The position numbers were made by a program, and so were the translations under genes. Under the pieces are notes generated by a model. The model made no database searches and had not been told where the DNA came from. It saw only the letters and a list, made by a program, of their open reading frames with translations. A DNA stretch of 64,000 bases from Anaeromyxobacter dehalogenans 2CP-1 (lineage in GTDB: Bacteria; Myxococcota; Myxococcia; Myxococcales; Anaeromyxobacteraceae). Position 1 is the first letter of the stretch. Every line of letters starts with the position of its first letter. This document shows positions 55,178 through 63,576 of the stretch, piece after piece. The stretch covers positions 3,144,501-3,208,500 of the forward strand of contig NC_011891.1 of the NCBI RefSeq assembly GCF_000022145.1, given 5' to 3'.

Positions 55178-55906
55178 ATGGCCCCCTCGCGCACTCTCGT
55201 CGTCGGCGACGTGCACGGCTGCCTGGGGGAGCTCGAGGACCTGCTCGCGGCCGCGCGGTACGAGCCGATGCGCGATCGGCTGGTGTTCCTCGGCGACCTG
55301 GTGGACCGCGGCCCGGACCCGGTGGGCGTGGTCCGGCGCGTCCGCGCGCTCGGCGCCGACTGCCTGCTCGGCAACCACGAGGAGAAGCACCTCCGCTACG
55401 CGGCGCACGAGGCACGGCGCCGCGAGGACCCGCGCCACCGGAACCCCGTCCGGCTCGACCCCCGGCGCACCGAGGAGCACCTGCGGCTCTCGCCCGACGA
55501 CCTGGCCTGGATGGCCGCGCTGCCGCGCGCGCTCCGGCTCGACGGCGGATGGGTCGCGGTCCACGGCGGGCTGCTGCCGGGCCGCCCGCTTTCGCGCCAG
55601 CCGCCGGACTGGCTCATCCGGCTGCGCTTCCTCGACGCCACCGGCAAGCCGGTGTCGCGGGAGCACGGCGGCGAGCCGGGCGTGGTGCGCTGGGCGGAGC
55701 GGTGGACCGGGCCGAGCTCGGTGGTCTACGGGCACCACGCGCGCGACGAGGTGGTGGTGGACGAGCCGGCCCCCGGCGTCCGGTGCGTCGGCATCGACAC
55801 CGGGTGCGTGTACGGCGGGAGGCTCACCGCGCTCGCGCTGCCGGGCGGCGAGCGCATCCAGGTGCCCTCGCGCCAGCGGAAGGCGACGCCCGAGCAGGAT
55901 GATTGA
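55178..55906 (+). CDS. Calcineurin-like metallophosphoesterase
   Basis: 242 residues. Binuclear-metal phosphoesterase of the PP1/ApaH type: GDVHGCL at residues 10-16, GDLVDRGPDP, GNHEEKH, AVHGGLLPG and YGHHARDEVVV, then GIDTGCVYGG at the end. Members hydrolyse diadenosine tetraphosphate or protein phosphoserine/threonine; the GIDTGCVYGG ending favours the ApaH/PrpE branch. No signal peptide, so cytoplasmic. It ends two bases from the convergent MoxR gene. Confidence 0.9.
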   Translation: MAPSRTLVVGDVHGCLGELEDLLAAARYEPMRDRLVFLGDLVDRGPDPVGVVRRVRALGADCLLGNHEEKHLRYAAHEARRREDPRHRNPVRLDPRRTEEHLRLSPDDLAWMAALPRALRLDGGWVAVHGGLLPGRPLSRQPPDWLIRLRFLDATGKPVSREHGGEPGVVRWAERWTGPSSVVYGHHARDEVVVDEPAPGVRCVGIDTGCVYGGRLTALALPGGERIQVPSRQRKATPEQDD

Positions 55907-55908
55907 GG

Positions 55909-56829
55909 CTAGCCCAGCTGCGCCGCGGCGGCGAGCTCGCCCTTGCGCTCGCGCGCGACCGCCACGTCGGCCTCGTACTTGAGCGCGAGGTTGAGCGTCT
56001 GGTCGAGCAGCGCGGCGTCGAGCCGCTCCGCGTTCAGGATCGCGAGCGCCCGCACCCAGTCCAGCGTCTCCGAGATCGACGGCGCCTTCTTCAGGTCCAG
56101 CGTGCGGAGCTTCTGGACGGTCGCCACCACGGAGCGCGCCAGCGCCTCGGAGGCCTCCGGCGCGCGGGCGCGCACGATGGCCAGCTCGCGCTCGCGCGTC
56201 GGGAAGTCGATGAACAGGTGGAGGCAGCGCCGCTTCAGCGCGTCGGAGAGATCGCGGGCCGCGTTGGAGGTGAGCACCACCCGCGGGACCTGGCGCGCGC
56301 GGACGGTCCCGAGCTCCGGCACGGTCACCGCCCAGTCCGACAGCACCTCCAGCAGGAAGGCCTCGAACTCCGGATCGGCCTTGTCGATCTCGTCCACCAG
56401 GAGCAGCGCCGGGCGGTCGCTCGTGAGCGCGCGCAGCACCGGGCGCGGCACGAGGAACCGCTCGCTGAAGAACACGTTCCCCTCTCCGGCGATCCGGTCG
56501 GCCGCCTCGGCGAGGCTGCCGGCGCCGTCCACCGCGGCGCCGATCCGGTCCTTGAGGAGCTGCGTGTACAGGAGCTGCTTCGCGTACTCCCACTCGTACA
56601 GCGCCTTGGACTCGTCCAGCCCCTCGTAGCACTGCAGCCGGATCACGATGCGGCCGGCCGCCCGCGCGAACGCGTGCGCCAGCTCGGTCTTGCCCACGCC
56701 GGCGGGGCCCTCGACCAGGACGGGCTTCTCGAGCCGGTCGGCCAGGTAGACCGCCGTCGCGATCTCGCGCGAGGGCAGGTACCCCGCCTCGGCCAGCTTC
56801 GCGGACACCTCGTCGACCGATCCGAACAT
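55909..56829 (-). CDS. MoxR-type AAA+ ATPase
   Basis: 306 residues. Walker A GPAGVGKTE at about residue 41, Walker B LLLVDEIDKADPEFEAFLLEVL, sensor 1 VVLTSNAARDLSDALKRRC (arginine finger region). MoxR ATPases act as chaperones that insert metal or cofactors or activate partner proteins, usually with a neighbouring von Willebrand factor A (CoxE-type) gene. No such partner is visible, as the next 660 bp upstream are gene-free. The family length is normal and the start ATG (MFGSVDEVSAKLAEAGY) is typical. Confidence 0.92.
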   Translation of the reverse strand: MFGSVDEVSAKLAEAGYLPSREIATAVYLADRLEKPVLVEGPAGVGKTELAHAFARAAGRIVIRLQCYEGLDESKALYEWEYAKQLLYTQLLKDRIGAAVDGAGSLAEAADRIAGEGNVFFSERFLVPRPVLRALTSDRPALLLVDEIDKADPEFEAFLLEVLSDWAVTVPELGTVRARQVPRVVLTSNAARDLSDALKRRCLHLFIDFPTRERELAIVRARAPEASEALARSVVATVQKLRTLDLKKAPSISETLDWVRALAILNAERLDAALLDQTLNLALKYEADVAVARERKGELAAAAQLG

Positions 56830-57489
56830 CGCCCCTCCGCCGCCGCGCCCGGGCGGCCCGCCAAGCCTAACCCCGCGGCGGGGGCGGGGCGAGCCGAACG
56901 CCTTCCTGCCTTCGGCGCCGGACCCTCCTGTCGCCTGCGACGCACCGAATTACAGCCCCGTCCCGGCCCGGGCGTGCGCAATCGCCGGATTTCACGGACG
57001 CGGCCGCCCGGCGAGCCGCGGCACGCGGATTGTAGCTGGGAAGCGCGAGTCCCGCCGGAGGCCGGCCATGGACCCCGCCATCACGCAGCTCCCGCCAAAC
57101 GCTCGAAGCGCGGGGCCCGCCTCCCGTCGCACGTCCTGATCGAAGCGAGGCCGGCCGCTCGATCCTCTCCACCGCCGCAGCCGTCCTGCGGGACGCGCGG
57201 CGGACATTGCTGGGGTGGTGCCCGGCGCGGGTGCGCCGGCGGGGCCGCGCGCGAGCGCGGCCCGCTTCATGTCCCCGACCCTGCGGCGATGCGGACCGGC
57301 CGGCTCATAGCGCCGCCCATTCGCGTGGAGCCCTGCTGCGGCGCACGCTGGCTGCCTGCGCCGGGCAGACTCGTCCCTGCGCTGCTCGACGTGCCGACGG
57401 GCACGCCTGCGCTGCTCGGTCCTCGTGTGCCCGGCTCGGCGATGCCATCGTGTGCCTCGCGACGGGCCCCACGCGAACGGGAGGCGCTG
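56830..57489. other. 660-bp gap without a convincing gene
   Basis: Upstream of the MoxR gene and downstream of the debranching-enzyme gene. Frames are Arg/Pro-rich shadows without motifs. A 13-bp direct repeat CCTGCGCTGCTCG occurs twice (about 57378 and 57408), flanking a small inverted repeat CGTGCC/GGCACG. The higher A+T patches (GAATTACAG, GATTGTAGC around 56948-57035) may be promoter DNA for the MoxR gene, but no clean -35/-10 pair was found. Confidence 0.45.
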
Positions 57490-59724
57490 TCAGACCTCGA
57501 TCCGCACCTTCAGGTCGCCCCCCTGGATCTCCAGCACCTCGGCGAACGCGTTCGCCTTGCCTCGGGTGAAGCGCAGGCTCACCCGGGCGGGTCCGACGCG
57601 GAGCCCGTGCAGCACCAGCTCGTCCAGCCAGGGCGGCAGCCAGGGCTGCACCACGCGCAGCGTCCGGCGCGGCGCGTCCGCCTGCAGGCCGAGCACGGCC
57701 CGCACGAGCAGGAACCACGCCGCCGAGGACCACGCCTGCGGCGAGCAGGCCACCGGGTAGCTCACCGGGAACTGCCCCGCCGAGCGCGACAGGCCGCAGA
57801 ACAGCTCGGGCATGCGGAGCTGGCGGAAGTGCTGCGCCGCGTCCCAGAGCCCGGTCAGCACCTGCCCCGCCTGCCGCGTCATGCCGTAGGCGGCCATGCC
57901 CATGGCGCAGAGCGCGTTGTCATGGGGCCACACGGTGCCGTCGTGGTAGCTGAGCGGGTTGTAGGCGCGCTGGCCGGCCGCGAGCGTCCGGATGCCCCAC
58001 CCGCTCCACGACTCGCGCCCGAGCAGCGACGCCGCCACCTGGTGCGCGCGCGCGTCGGAGATGGCGCCCGAGAACAGCAGGTGCCCCGGGTTGGAGGTCA
58101 CCGCGTCCACCTGGCGCTCGTCGCGGTCGAGCGCGATCGCGTAGGTGCCCTTGCGCTCCATCCAGAAGCGCTCCTCCAGCCGCTCCGCGTGCAGCCGCGC
58201 CGCCGTCACCAGCGCCTGCGCCTCGGAGCGCCGCCCCCGGCGCCGGAGCAGCGCCGCCATGCGCCGGCGCGCGTCGATGCAGTAGCCCTGCACCTCCACC
58301 AGCGCGATGGGGGGCTCGGCCGGCGTGCCGTCCGCGAACGGCACGCCGTCGTGGCTGTCCTTCCAGCCCTGGTTGCGCAGCCCCTGCTGCGTGCGCCGCT
58401 GGTACTCCACCAGCCCGTCGTCGTCGGGGTCCGCCCAGCGATCCATCCACGCGAGCGCGCGCTCCGCCGCGGGGAGCAGCGCCTCCACCGTCTCGTGGTC
58501 GTCGGTCCACAGGTCGTACTCGGAGAGCAGCACCAGGAACAGCGGCGTCGCGTCCACCGAGCCGTAGTACGGCGTGTGCGGCACCTCGCCGGCCGCGGCC
58601 ATCTCGCCGAAGCGGATCTCGTGCGGGATCTTGCCGGGCTCCTCGTCGCGGCTCGGGTCGTCGCGCTCGCCCTGCAGCCGCGCCAGGAACCGGAGCGCGT
58701 CGCGCGCCACCTCGGGCTGCGCGGCGAGCGCCTCGTACCCCGCGATGAGCGCGTCGCGGCCGAACGGGCAGGTGTACCAGGGGATGCCCGCGGAGATGAC
58801 CGGCGCGCCGAAGTGGTAGACCGTGAGCGCCTTCAGGTCCGCGACCGCCTGCTCGAGCGCCGAGGTGAAGAGGTCGTTCGAGGCGACGAACCGGGTGGCC
58901 TGCGCGGCGTACGCCGAGTACGCCTCGCGCGTGCACGACGCCCGGGCGCCGAACGACCGCGGCGCCGGCGGCGGCACCGGCCGCTCCTCGTCGAGCCCGC
59001 GGGCCCGCCCCGGCGCCCCGCGCTCGATGCCGGCCGCCACCGCGAAGTGGACCTCGACGTGCTCGGCCGGCTCGAGGTGCAGCCTCACGCGGGCGCCCCG
59101 GGCGTCCAGGGAGGCGAGCGCCGCCGGCGCCCCGTCCGCCCCCACGCCGCGGATCCGCACCTCGGTGGCGTAGCGCCGGCCGTCGCGGCCGTCGTAGCGC
59201 AGCACCACCTGGTCCCGCTCCACCCGCGGCGCGTGGTAGGTGCCGCGCTCGCGGCGGCGGGCGCCCCGGATCTCGAACACGTCCGCGAAGTCGGCCGCCC
59301 ACTCCAGCGCGATCCACGCGTCCACCGCCTTGCCCTGGAAGTTGGTGAGCACCAGGCGGTCCACCAGCACGTCGTCGATGAGCATGTCCCGGCGCAGGTG
59401 GACGTAGTTGAGCGGCTCGCGGCCGAGCAGGTCGCCCTCGTGCAGGCTGGTGACGGTGAAGTCCACCTGGGCCACGTAGTCCGACGAGACCTGCGACGAC
59501 AGGCAGAGCAGCGGCCCGCCGGACACCGACATGCGCCAGGCGGACAGGTGCCGGGTGTCGGTGAGGAACAGGCCGAGGTCCCGCGCGCCGGCGGGCATCA
59601 CGTCCCCGAGCCGGTTGGCGACCAGGAACAGGTTGCCGCGCTTCAGCACGAGCTTGTCGACGCCGGTCGCCTCCGGGCGGTCGGACGGGTCGGCGTAGCC
59701 GAGCAGCTCCTCCGGGCGTGCCAT
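57490..59724 (-). CDS. Amylo-alpha-1,6-glucosidase / glycogen-debranching-type glycosidase
   Basis: 744 residues. The N-terminal domain (about 30-260) is the beta-sandwich of 'glycogen debranching enzyme N-terminal' proteins (FLTDTRHLSAWRMSVSG, LVLTNFQGKAVDAW). The C-terminal (alpha/alpha)6 barrel has AGIPWYTCPFGRDALIAGYE, PHEIRFGEMA, YYGSVDATPLFLVLL (catalytic region), NQGWKDSHDGV and the HDGTVWPHDNA that follows in this family. Debranches or trims alpha-glucans; some members act on sucrose or other glucosides. Its ATG overlaps the glycosyltransferase stop (TGATG), so they are co-translated. No other trehalose/glycogen genes are in view. Confidence 0.9.
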   Translation of the reverse strand: MARPEELLGYADPSDRPEATGVDKLVLKRGNLFLVANRLGDVMPAGARDLGLFLTDTRHLSAWRMSVSGGPLLCLSSQVSSDYVAQVDFTVTSLHEGDLLGREPLNYVHLRRDMLIDDVLVDRLVLTNFQGKAVDAWIALEWAADFADVFEIRGARRRERGTYHAPRVERDQVVLRYDGRDGRRYATEVRIRGVGADGAPAALASLDARGARVRLHLEPAEHVEVHFAVAAGIERGAPGRARGLDEERPVPPPAPRSFGARASCTREAYSAYAAQATRFVASNDLFTSALEQAVADLKALTVYHFGAPVISAGIPWYTCPFGRDALIAGYEALAAQPEVARDALRFLARLQGERDDPSRDEEPGKIPHEIRFGEMAAAGEVPHTPYYGSVDATPLFLVLLSEYDLWTDDHETVEALLPAAERALAWMDRWADPDDDGLVEYQRRTQQGLRNQGWKDSHDGVPFADGTPAEPPIALVEVQGYCIDARRRMAALLRRRGRRSEAQALVTAARLHAERLEERFWMERKGTYAIALDRDERQVDAVTSNPGHLLFSGAISDARAHQVAASLLGRESWSGWGIRTLAAGQRAYNPLSYHDGTVWPHDNALCAMGMAAYGMTRQAGQVLTGLWDAAQHFRQLRMPELFCGLSRSAGQFPVSYPVACSPQAWSSAAWFLLVRAVLGLQADAPRRTLRVVQPWLPPWLDELVLHGLRVGPARVSLRFTRGKANAFAEVLEIQGGDLKVRIEV

Positions 59725-60800
59725 CACGGTGCGACCGTCGTCCACTCTCCCCCCTCGCCCACGGCGGGCACCGCCGGCTCCGCGCGCGCCGCGGCGGCCC
59801 GGTACGCCGCGACGTAGTCCGCCGCCATCCGGTCCGCCGAGAACCGCTCGCGCGCCCGCCGCTGGATCTCCCGCCGATCGAGCCGCGCCGCGCGCCCGAG
59901 CGCCGCCGCCATCTCCGCCGCGCTGCGCACCAGGAACCCGTCGGCCCCGTCCACCACGATCTCCGGCGCGGCACCGAGCGGGAACGCCACCACCGGGCAG
60001 CCCGCCAGCAGCGCCTCGATCATCACCAGCCCGAACGGCTCCTCCCATCGCAGCGGCACGAGCAGCGCGCGGGCCCGGGCCAGCAGGCGCCGCTTGTCGG
60101 CGAGGCCGGCGCGCCGCGTCCAGGAGACGTGCGGCGCCGCCAGCGACGGCGAGAGCACCTCCTCGTCCCAGGCCTCCGGGTGATCGTCCTCCCCGTGCAC
60201 GTCGCCGGCCACGTCGATGCGCAGGCCCGCCCGCCGCGCCGCCTCGACCGCCACCTCGGGCGCCTTGCACCAGGAGAGCCGTCCCAGGAAGAACGCGCCG
60301 CCGCCGCCGTCGCCCTCGCGCACGTCGGGGTAGAGGACCGGGTCGAGCCCGTGGTGGATCACGCGGTGCGCCGGCGGCGAGGACAGCTCGGCCTGCCGCC
60401 GCGAGATGGCGACGCGCAGCACCGCCGGGACGCGCGCGTAGAAGCGCGCGAGCGCCGGGTCGGGCGCGTGGTGCAGGGTGTAGACGACCGGCGCGGGCAG
60501 CGCCCCGGCGAACGCGAGCATGGCCGGGAGGTGCGCGTGCACCACGTCGAAGCCGCCGCGGGCGATCTCCGCCGCGGCGAAGCGGCAGTGGAGCAGCTCG
60601 GCGTAGGGCTCGGGCGGCCAGACCGGCGCCTCGAAGGTCGCGCGGAGCCCGGGAACCCGGGAGTCGCCGGTCGCGAACACCGCCACCCGGTGCCCCGCCC
60701 GCACCAGCGCGCGGGCCAGCGCGTCCACCACCAGCTCGGTCCCACCGTAGGCCGGGGGAGGCACCGCCACGAAGGGAGTCGAGACGATCGCGACGTGCAC
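59724..60800 (-). CDS. GT4-family glycosyltransferase
   Basis: 358 residues from a GTG at 60800 (VHVAIVSTPFVAVPPPAYGG). GT-B fold: VVYTLHHAP, FFLGRLSWCKAPEVAVEA, the C-terminal nucleotide-sugar site with PLRWEEPFGLVMIEALLAGCPVVAF (E-x7-E motif) and GFLVRSAAEM. Transfers a sugar from a nucleotide donor, probably to a glucan or glycoside, with the retaining mechanism of GT4. The GTG start gives a typical N-terminal beta strand. Coupled to the debranching enzyme, suggesting both act on one polysaccharide. Confidence 0.9.
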   Translation of the reverse strand: MHVAIVSTPFVAVPPPAYGGTELVVDALARALVRAGHRVAVFATGDSRVPGLRATFEAPVWPPEPYAELLHCRFAAAEIARGGFDVVHAHLPAMLAFAGALPAPVVYTLHHAPDPALARFYARVPAVLRVAISRRQAELSSPPAHRVIHHGLDPVLYPDVREGDGGGGAFFLGRLSWCKAPEVAVEAARRAGLRIDVAGDVHGEDDHPEAWDEEVLSPSLAAPHVSWTRRAGLADKRRLLARARALLVPLRWEEPFGLVMIEALLAGCPVVAFPLGAAPEIVVDGADGFLVRSAAEMAAALGRAARLDRREIQRRARERFSADRMAADYVAAYRAAAARAEPAVPAVGEGGEWTTVAP

Positions 60801-60920
60801 GATGTCAAAGCTAGGACCGGCGCCCGGCGCGGACCACCGCCGAGCGCCCGGGCGCGTGCGCCGGCGCCGGCCCGGCGCTAGGTATGGACGCTCGCGGCCC
60901 GGAGGCCGCGCGGAGGCCGC

Positions 60921-61592
60921 ATGGCGCTCATCGGGAAGGACGACGCGGAGCAGATCCGCGCGGAGCTGGAAGGCGCGCTGCAGGGCGACGTCAAGCTGAC
61001 GCTCGTCGGCCCGAGCGCCCTCGCCCCGCCGGCGCGGGATCTCACCCCGCAGATCCGCCAGCTGCTGGAGGAGGTGGCGGCGCTGTCGCCCAAGCTCGCG
61101 TTCGAGTACCTCGACCTGCCCACCCCCGAACAGCGCGAGGCGCTCGGGCTGGCGACGGACGAGGCCGGTCCGCTCACGCTCCTCTCCGGCGCGGCGCGCG
61201 GGCGCGTGCGCTACCTCGGGGCGCCCGCCGGCCACGAGTTCCCGAACCTCGTGAACGGCATCATCGACGTGTCGCGCGGCGAGTCCGGGCTGTCGCCCGC
61301 CTCGCGCGAGGCGCTCGCCCGGATCTCACGGCCGGTGCACATCAAGGTGTTCTTCACGCCCACTTGACCGTACTGCCCCCAGGCGGCCGGTCTGGCCCAT
61401 GCCATCGCGGTGGAGAGCGCCCACGTCGTCGCCGACGCCATCGAGGCCCAGGAGTTCCCCGACCTCGCGGCGCGGTACCAGGTCATGGGCGTGCCCAAGA
61501 CGATCGTGAACGACGTCGAGGAGTTCGTCGGCGCCGTCCCGGAGGACGAGTTCGTGGCGCACGTGCTCCGGGCGGCCGGCGTGCCGGCCTGA
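60921..61592 (+). CDS. Putative selenoprotein: two-domain thioredoxin-fold disulfide oxidoreductase (UPYC active site)
   Basis: 223 residues if the in-frame TGA at 61365-61367 (codon 149) is read as selenocysteine. The frame before it ends VHIKVFFTPT and after it continues PYCPQAAGLAHAIAVES, then VMGVPKTIVNDVEEF to a normal TGA. Homologues of the PDO/AhpF-N-terminal thioredoxin family have TPTCPYC here, so the TGA replaces the first Cys of CPYC. The first thioredoxin-like domain (about 1-125, VKLTLVGPS...KLAFEYLDLPT) lacks its own CxxC; the second (about 135-223) keeps the cis-Pro in MGVPKT. GGAGG before the ATG supports the start. Codon use is normal across the TGA. A SECIS-like hairpin follows. 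Alternative: a point mutation making a pseudogene. Confidence 0.8.
61365..61403 (+). promoter_or_regulatory. SECIS-like stem-loop after in-frame TGA
   Basis: From the TGA (61365-61367), the upper stem GGCC (61385-61388) / GGCC (61394-61397) closes a GGTCT loop (61389-61393). The lower GGC (61382-61384) can pair with GCC (61401-61403) across a 3-nt bulge. The loop begins 21 nt after the TGA, inside the range of bacterial SECIS elements, and GGU(CU) matches the SelB-contacting loop of E. coli fdhF. Confidence 0.7.
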
Positions 61593-61781
61593 CCGGCCGA
61601 GGACGGCGCCCGCGGCGCGACGCTCGCGCACCCTCGCGCGTGCCGCCTTGGTGCGTGCCGCGATCGCGCGTCGCGCGGTCGCGCGGGTGGCCAGGCGATC
61701 GCCCCCCTGGCAGCATCCCCTGCACGCCTCGTCGCGCCGGGTCGGGGGACCCGGGCGCCGGGCGCACGGATCGGGGGATCC

Positions 61782-63509
61782 ATGCAGCCGAAGTCCGCCT
61801 TCCGGCGCGCGCACGTCGCGCGCCTCGCCACGCTCGCGCTCGCCGCCGCGGCCCTCGCGGCCTGCTCGTCCGGCGGCGGCGCGACCGCGCCGTCCGCGCC
61901 GTCCGCGCCGCAGGAGCCCGCCGGTGGCACGCCGGTCCCGCGGTCGCTCTCGGTGTCGCCGGCGGCCGCCACGCTCGCGACCGGCTTCACCGAGAGGCTC
62001 ATCGCGATCGCCACCTTCTCCGACGGCTCGAAGCGGGACGTCACCGCCACCGCCGCCTGGGAGTCCTCGGCGCCGGCCACGGCCTCGGTGGTGGCCGGCG
62101 AGGTCACCGGCGTCGCGCCCGGCGCGGCGACGCTGAGGGCGCGCTGGTCCGGGCTGCACGGCGCCAGCGAGGTGACGGTCACCTCGGCCGTCCTCCGGTC
62201 GATCGTCGTGACCCCGCCGTTCCCGAGCCTGCCGCTCGGCGCCGACCTGCAGCTCGCCGCGACCGGCCTGTTCTCGGACGGCAGCGCGCGCGACGTGACC
62301 GCGGAGGCGGCCTGGGAGAGCGCCGCCCCGGCGGTCGCGGCCGTGCCGTCGCCCGGCCTGGTGCAGCCGGTCGCCACCGGCGACGCGTCCGTCTCGGCCA
62401 CGCTGGCGGGGGTGAGCGGCGCCACCACGGTCAGCGTGACCGCCGCCACGCTCGAGTCGCTCGACGTGTACCCGGGCGCCGCCACCCTGGCCCGCGGCAC
62501 CTCGACCGCGTTCACCGCGCTCGGGACCTACTCCGACGGCACGTCCGCGGACCTCACCGCGCAGGCGGCCTGGGACACGAGCGGGCCGGAGGTGACGCTC
62601 TCCGCGCCCGGCCTCGAGGGCGTGGTGGTCACCGGGGCCGCCGAGGGCACCGCGACCGTCACGGCGGCGTTCGGCGGCCTCACCAGCGCGGCGGCGGTGA
62701 CGGTCACCGCGGCCGGGCTGACCGGGCTCGCGGTGTCCCCGGCCGCGCTCGACCTGCCGGTGGGCCTCTCCGGACCGCTCACCGCGACCGGCACGTTCTC
62801 CGACGGCTCGACCCAGGACCTGACGGCGCAGGTGGCGTGGGTGTCCTCCGCCGCGGCGGTGGCGGCGCCATCCAACGCGCCCGGGAGCGAGGGGCTCGTC
62901 AGCGCGCTCTCGGCCGGCGACGCCACCGTCAGCGCGACGCTGTTCGGCCGGACCGCCTCGGCCGCGGTGACCGTCCGCGCGGCGGCGCTGCGGTCCATCG
63001 CGGTGACGCCCGGCGCCGCGTCGGTGCCCGCGGGCTACCAGGTCCGGTTCCAGGCGACCGGCACCTACAGCGACGGCTCGTCGCACGAGCTCACAGGCAG
63101 CGCCGTCTGGATCAGCGCCGACCCGGCGGTCGCGACGGTGGTGGCCACCGGGACCGGCGCGGGCGCGGCCAGCGGCGTGGCGCCCGGGACCGCCCGGATC
63201 TCGGCGGCGCTCGGCGGCGTGACCGGCGAGGCGACGCTGACGGTGGGCTCGGCCCGGCTCGTCTCGGTGGCGGTGTCACCCTCCCCGTTCGACGTGGGGG
63301 TGGGCGGAACGGCGCAGCTCACCGCCACCGGCACGTTCAGCGACGGGAGCACGCTCGACGTCACGCGGCAGAGCGTCTGGAGCTCCGGCACGAAGTCGAT
63401 CGCGACCGTCTCCCGGGCCGGCGTGGTGACCGGGCTGCGGGCCGGGGCGGTGACCGTCCAGGCGAACCGCGCCGGCAGGAAGGGCCGCGTCGACGGCACC
63501 GTCCGGTGA
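61782..63509 (+). CDS. Lipoprotein with six bacterial Ig-like (BIG2) domains
   Basis: 575 residues. Lipobox LAAC at about residue 27 followed by SSGGG, so outer-membrane anchored. The rest is six tandem BIG2-type domains of about 85 residues, each opening like SLSVSPAAATL, SIVVTPPFP, SLDVYPGAATL, GLAVSPAALDL, SIAVTPGAASV or SVAVSPSPFDV and containing F(S)DGS..D(V/L)T and A.W.S. BIG2 domains act in adhesion, surface display or cell-surface carbohydrate binding. The last domain ends NRAGRKGRVDGTVR. Start ATG at 61782 has GGGGGATCC upstream. It lies 67 nt before a PilT-like gene but no functional link is shown. Confidence 0.88.
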   Translation: MQPKSAFRRAHVARLATLALAAAALAACSSGGGATAPSAPSAPQEPAGGTPVPRSLSVSPAAATLATGFTERLIAIATFSDGSKRDVTATAAWESSAPATASVVAGEVTGVAPGAATLRARWSGLHGASEVTVTSAVLRSIVVTPPFPSLPLGADLQLAATGLFSDGSARDVTAEAAWESAAPAVAAVPSPGLVQPVATGDASVSATLAGVSGATTVSVTAATLESLDVYPGAATLARGTSTAFTALGTYSDGTSADLTAQAAWDTSGPEVTLSAPGLEGVVVTGAAEGTATVTAAFGGLTSAAAVTVTAAGLTGLAVSPAALDLPVGLSGPLTATGTFSDGSTQDLTAQVAWVSSAAAVAAPSNAPGSEGLVSALSAGDATVSATLFGRTASAAVTVRAAALRSIAVTPGAASVPAGYQVRFQATGTYSDGSSHELTGSAVWISADPAVATVVATGTGAGAASGVAPGTARISAALGGVTGEATLTVGSARLVSVAVSPSPFDVGVGGTAQLTATGTFSDGSTLDVTRQSVWSSGTKSIATVSRAGVVTGLRAGAVTVQANRAGRKGRVDGTVR

Positions 63510-63561
63510 GGAAGCGGGGGCGCGGCCCGCGACCTTGCTGGCCGCGCCCTCCGGTTGACGC

Positions 63562-63567
63562 TAGACT
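63562..63567 (+). promoter_or_regulatory. -10 element before the PilT-like gene
   Basis: TAGACT ends nine bases before the ATG at 63577. A TTGACG just upstream (63554-63559) is too close to be its -35. No ribosome site precedes the ATG, so a leaderless transcript is possible. Confidence 0.35.
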
Positions 63568-63576
63568 CACCGTCTT

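Noticed and set aside
51095..55906. Plus-strand frames of 1000-1600 codons across the coiled-coil gene
   Set aside because: They are antisense shadows of Glu/Arg/Ala heptads. Only the last 242 codons (from 55178) form a real gene.
61410..61592. Separate 60-residue gene after the thioredoxin-like fragment
   Set aside because: It is in the same frame as 60921-61367 with only one TGA between and completes a single thioredoxin fold, so it is the C-terminal part of one protein.
63539..63560. Sigma-54 promoter before the PilT-like gene (TGGCCG...TTGAC)
   Set aside because: The spacing between GG and the second element does not fit the -24/-12 pattern.
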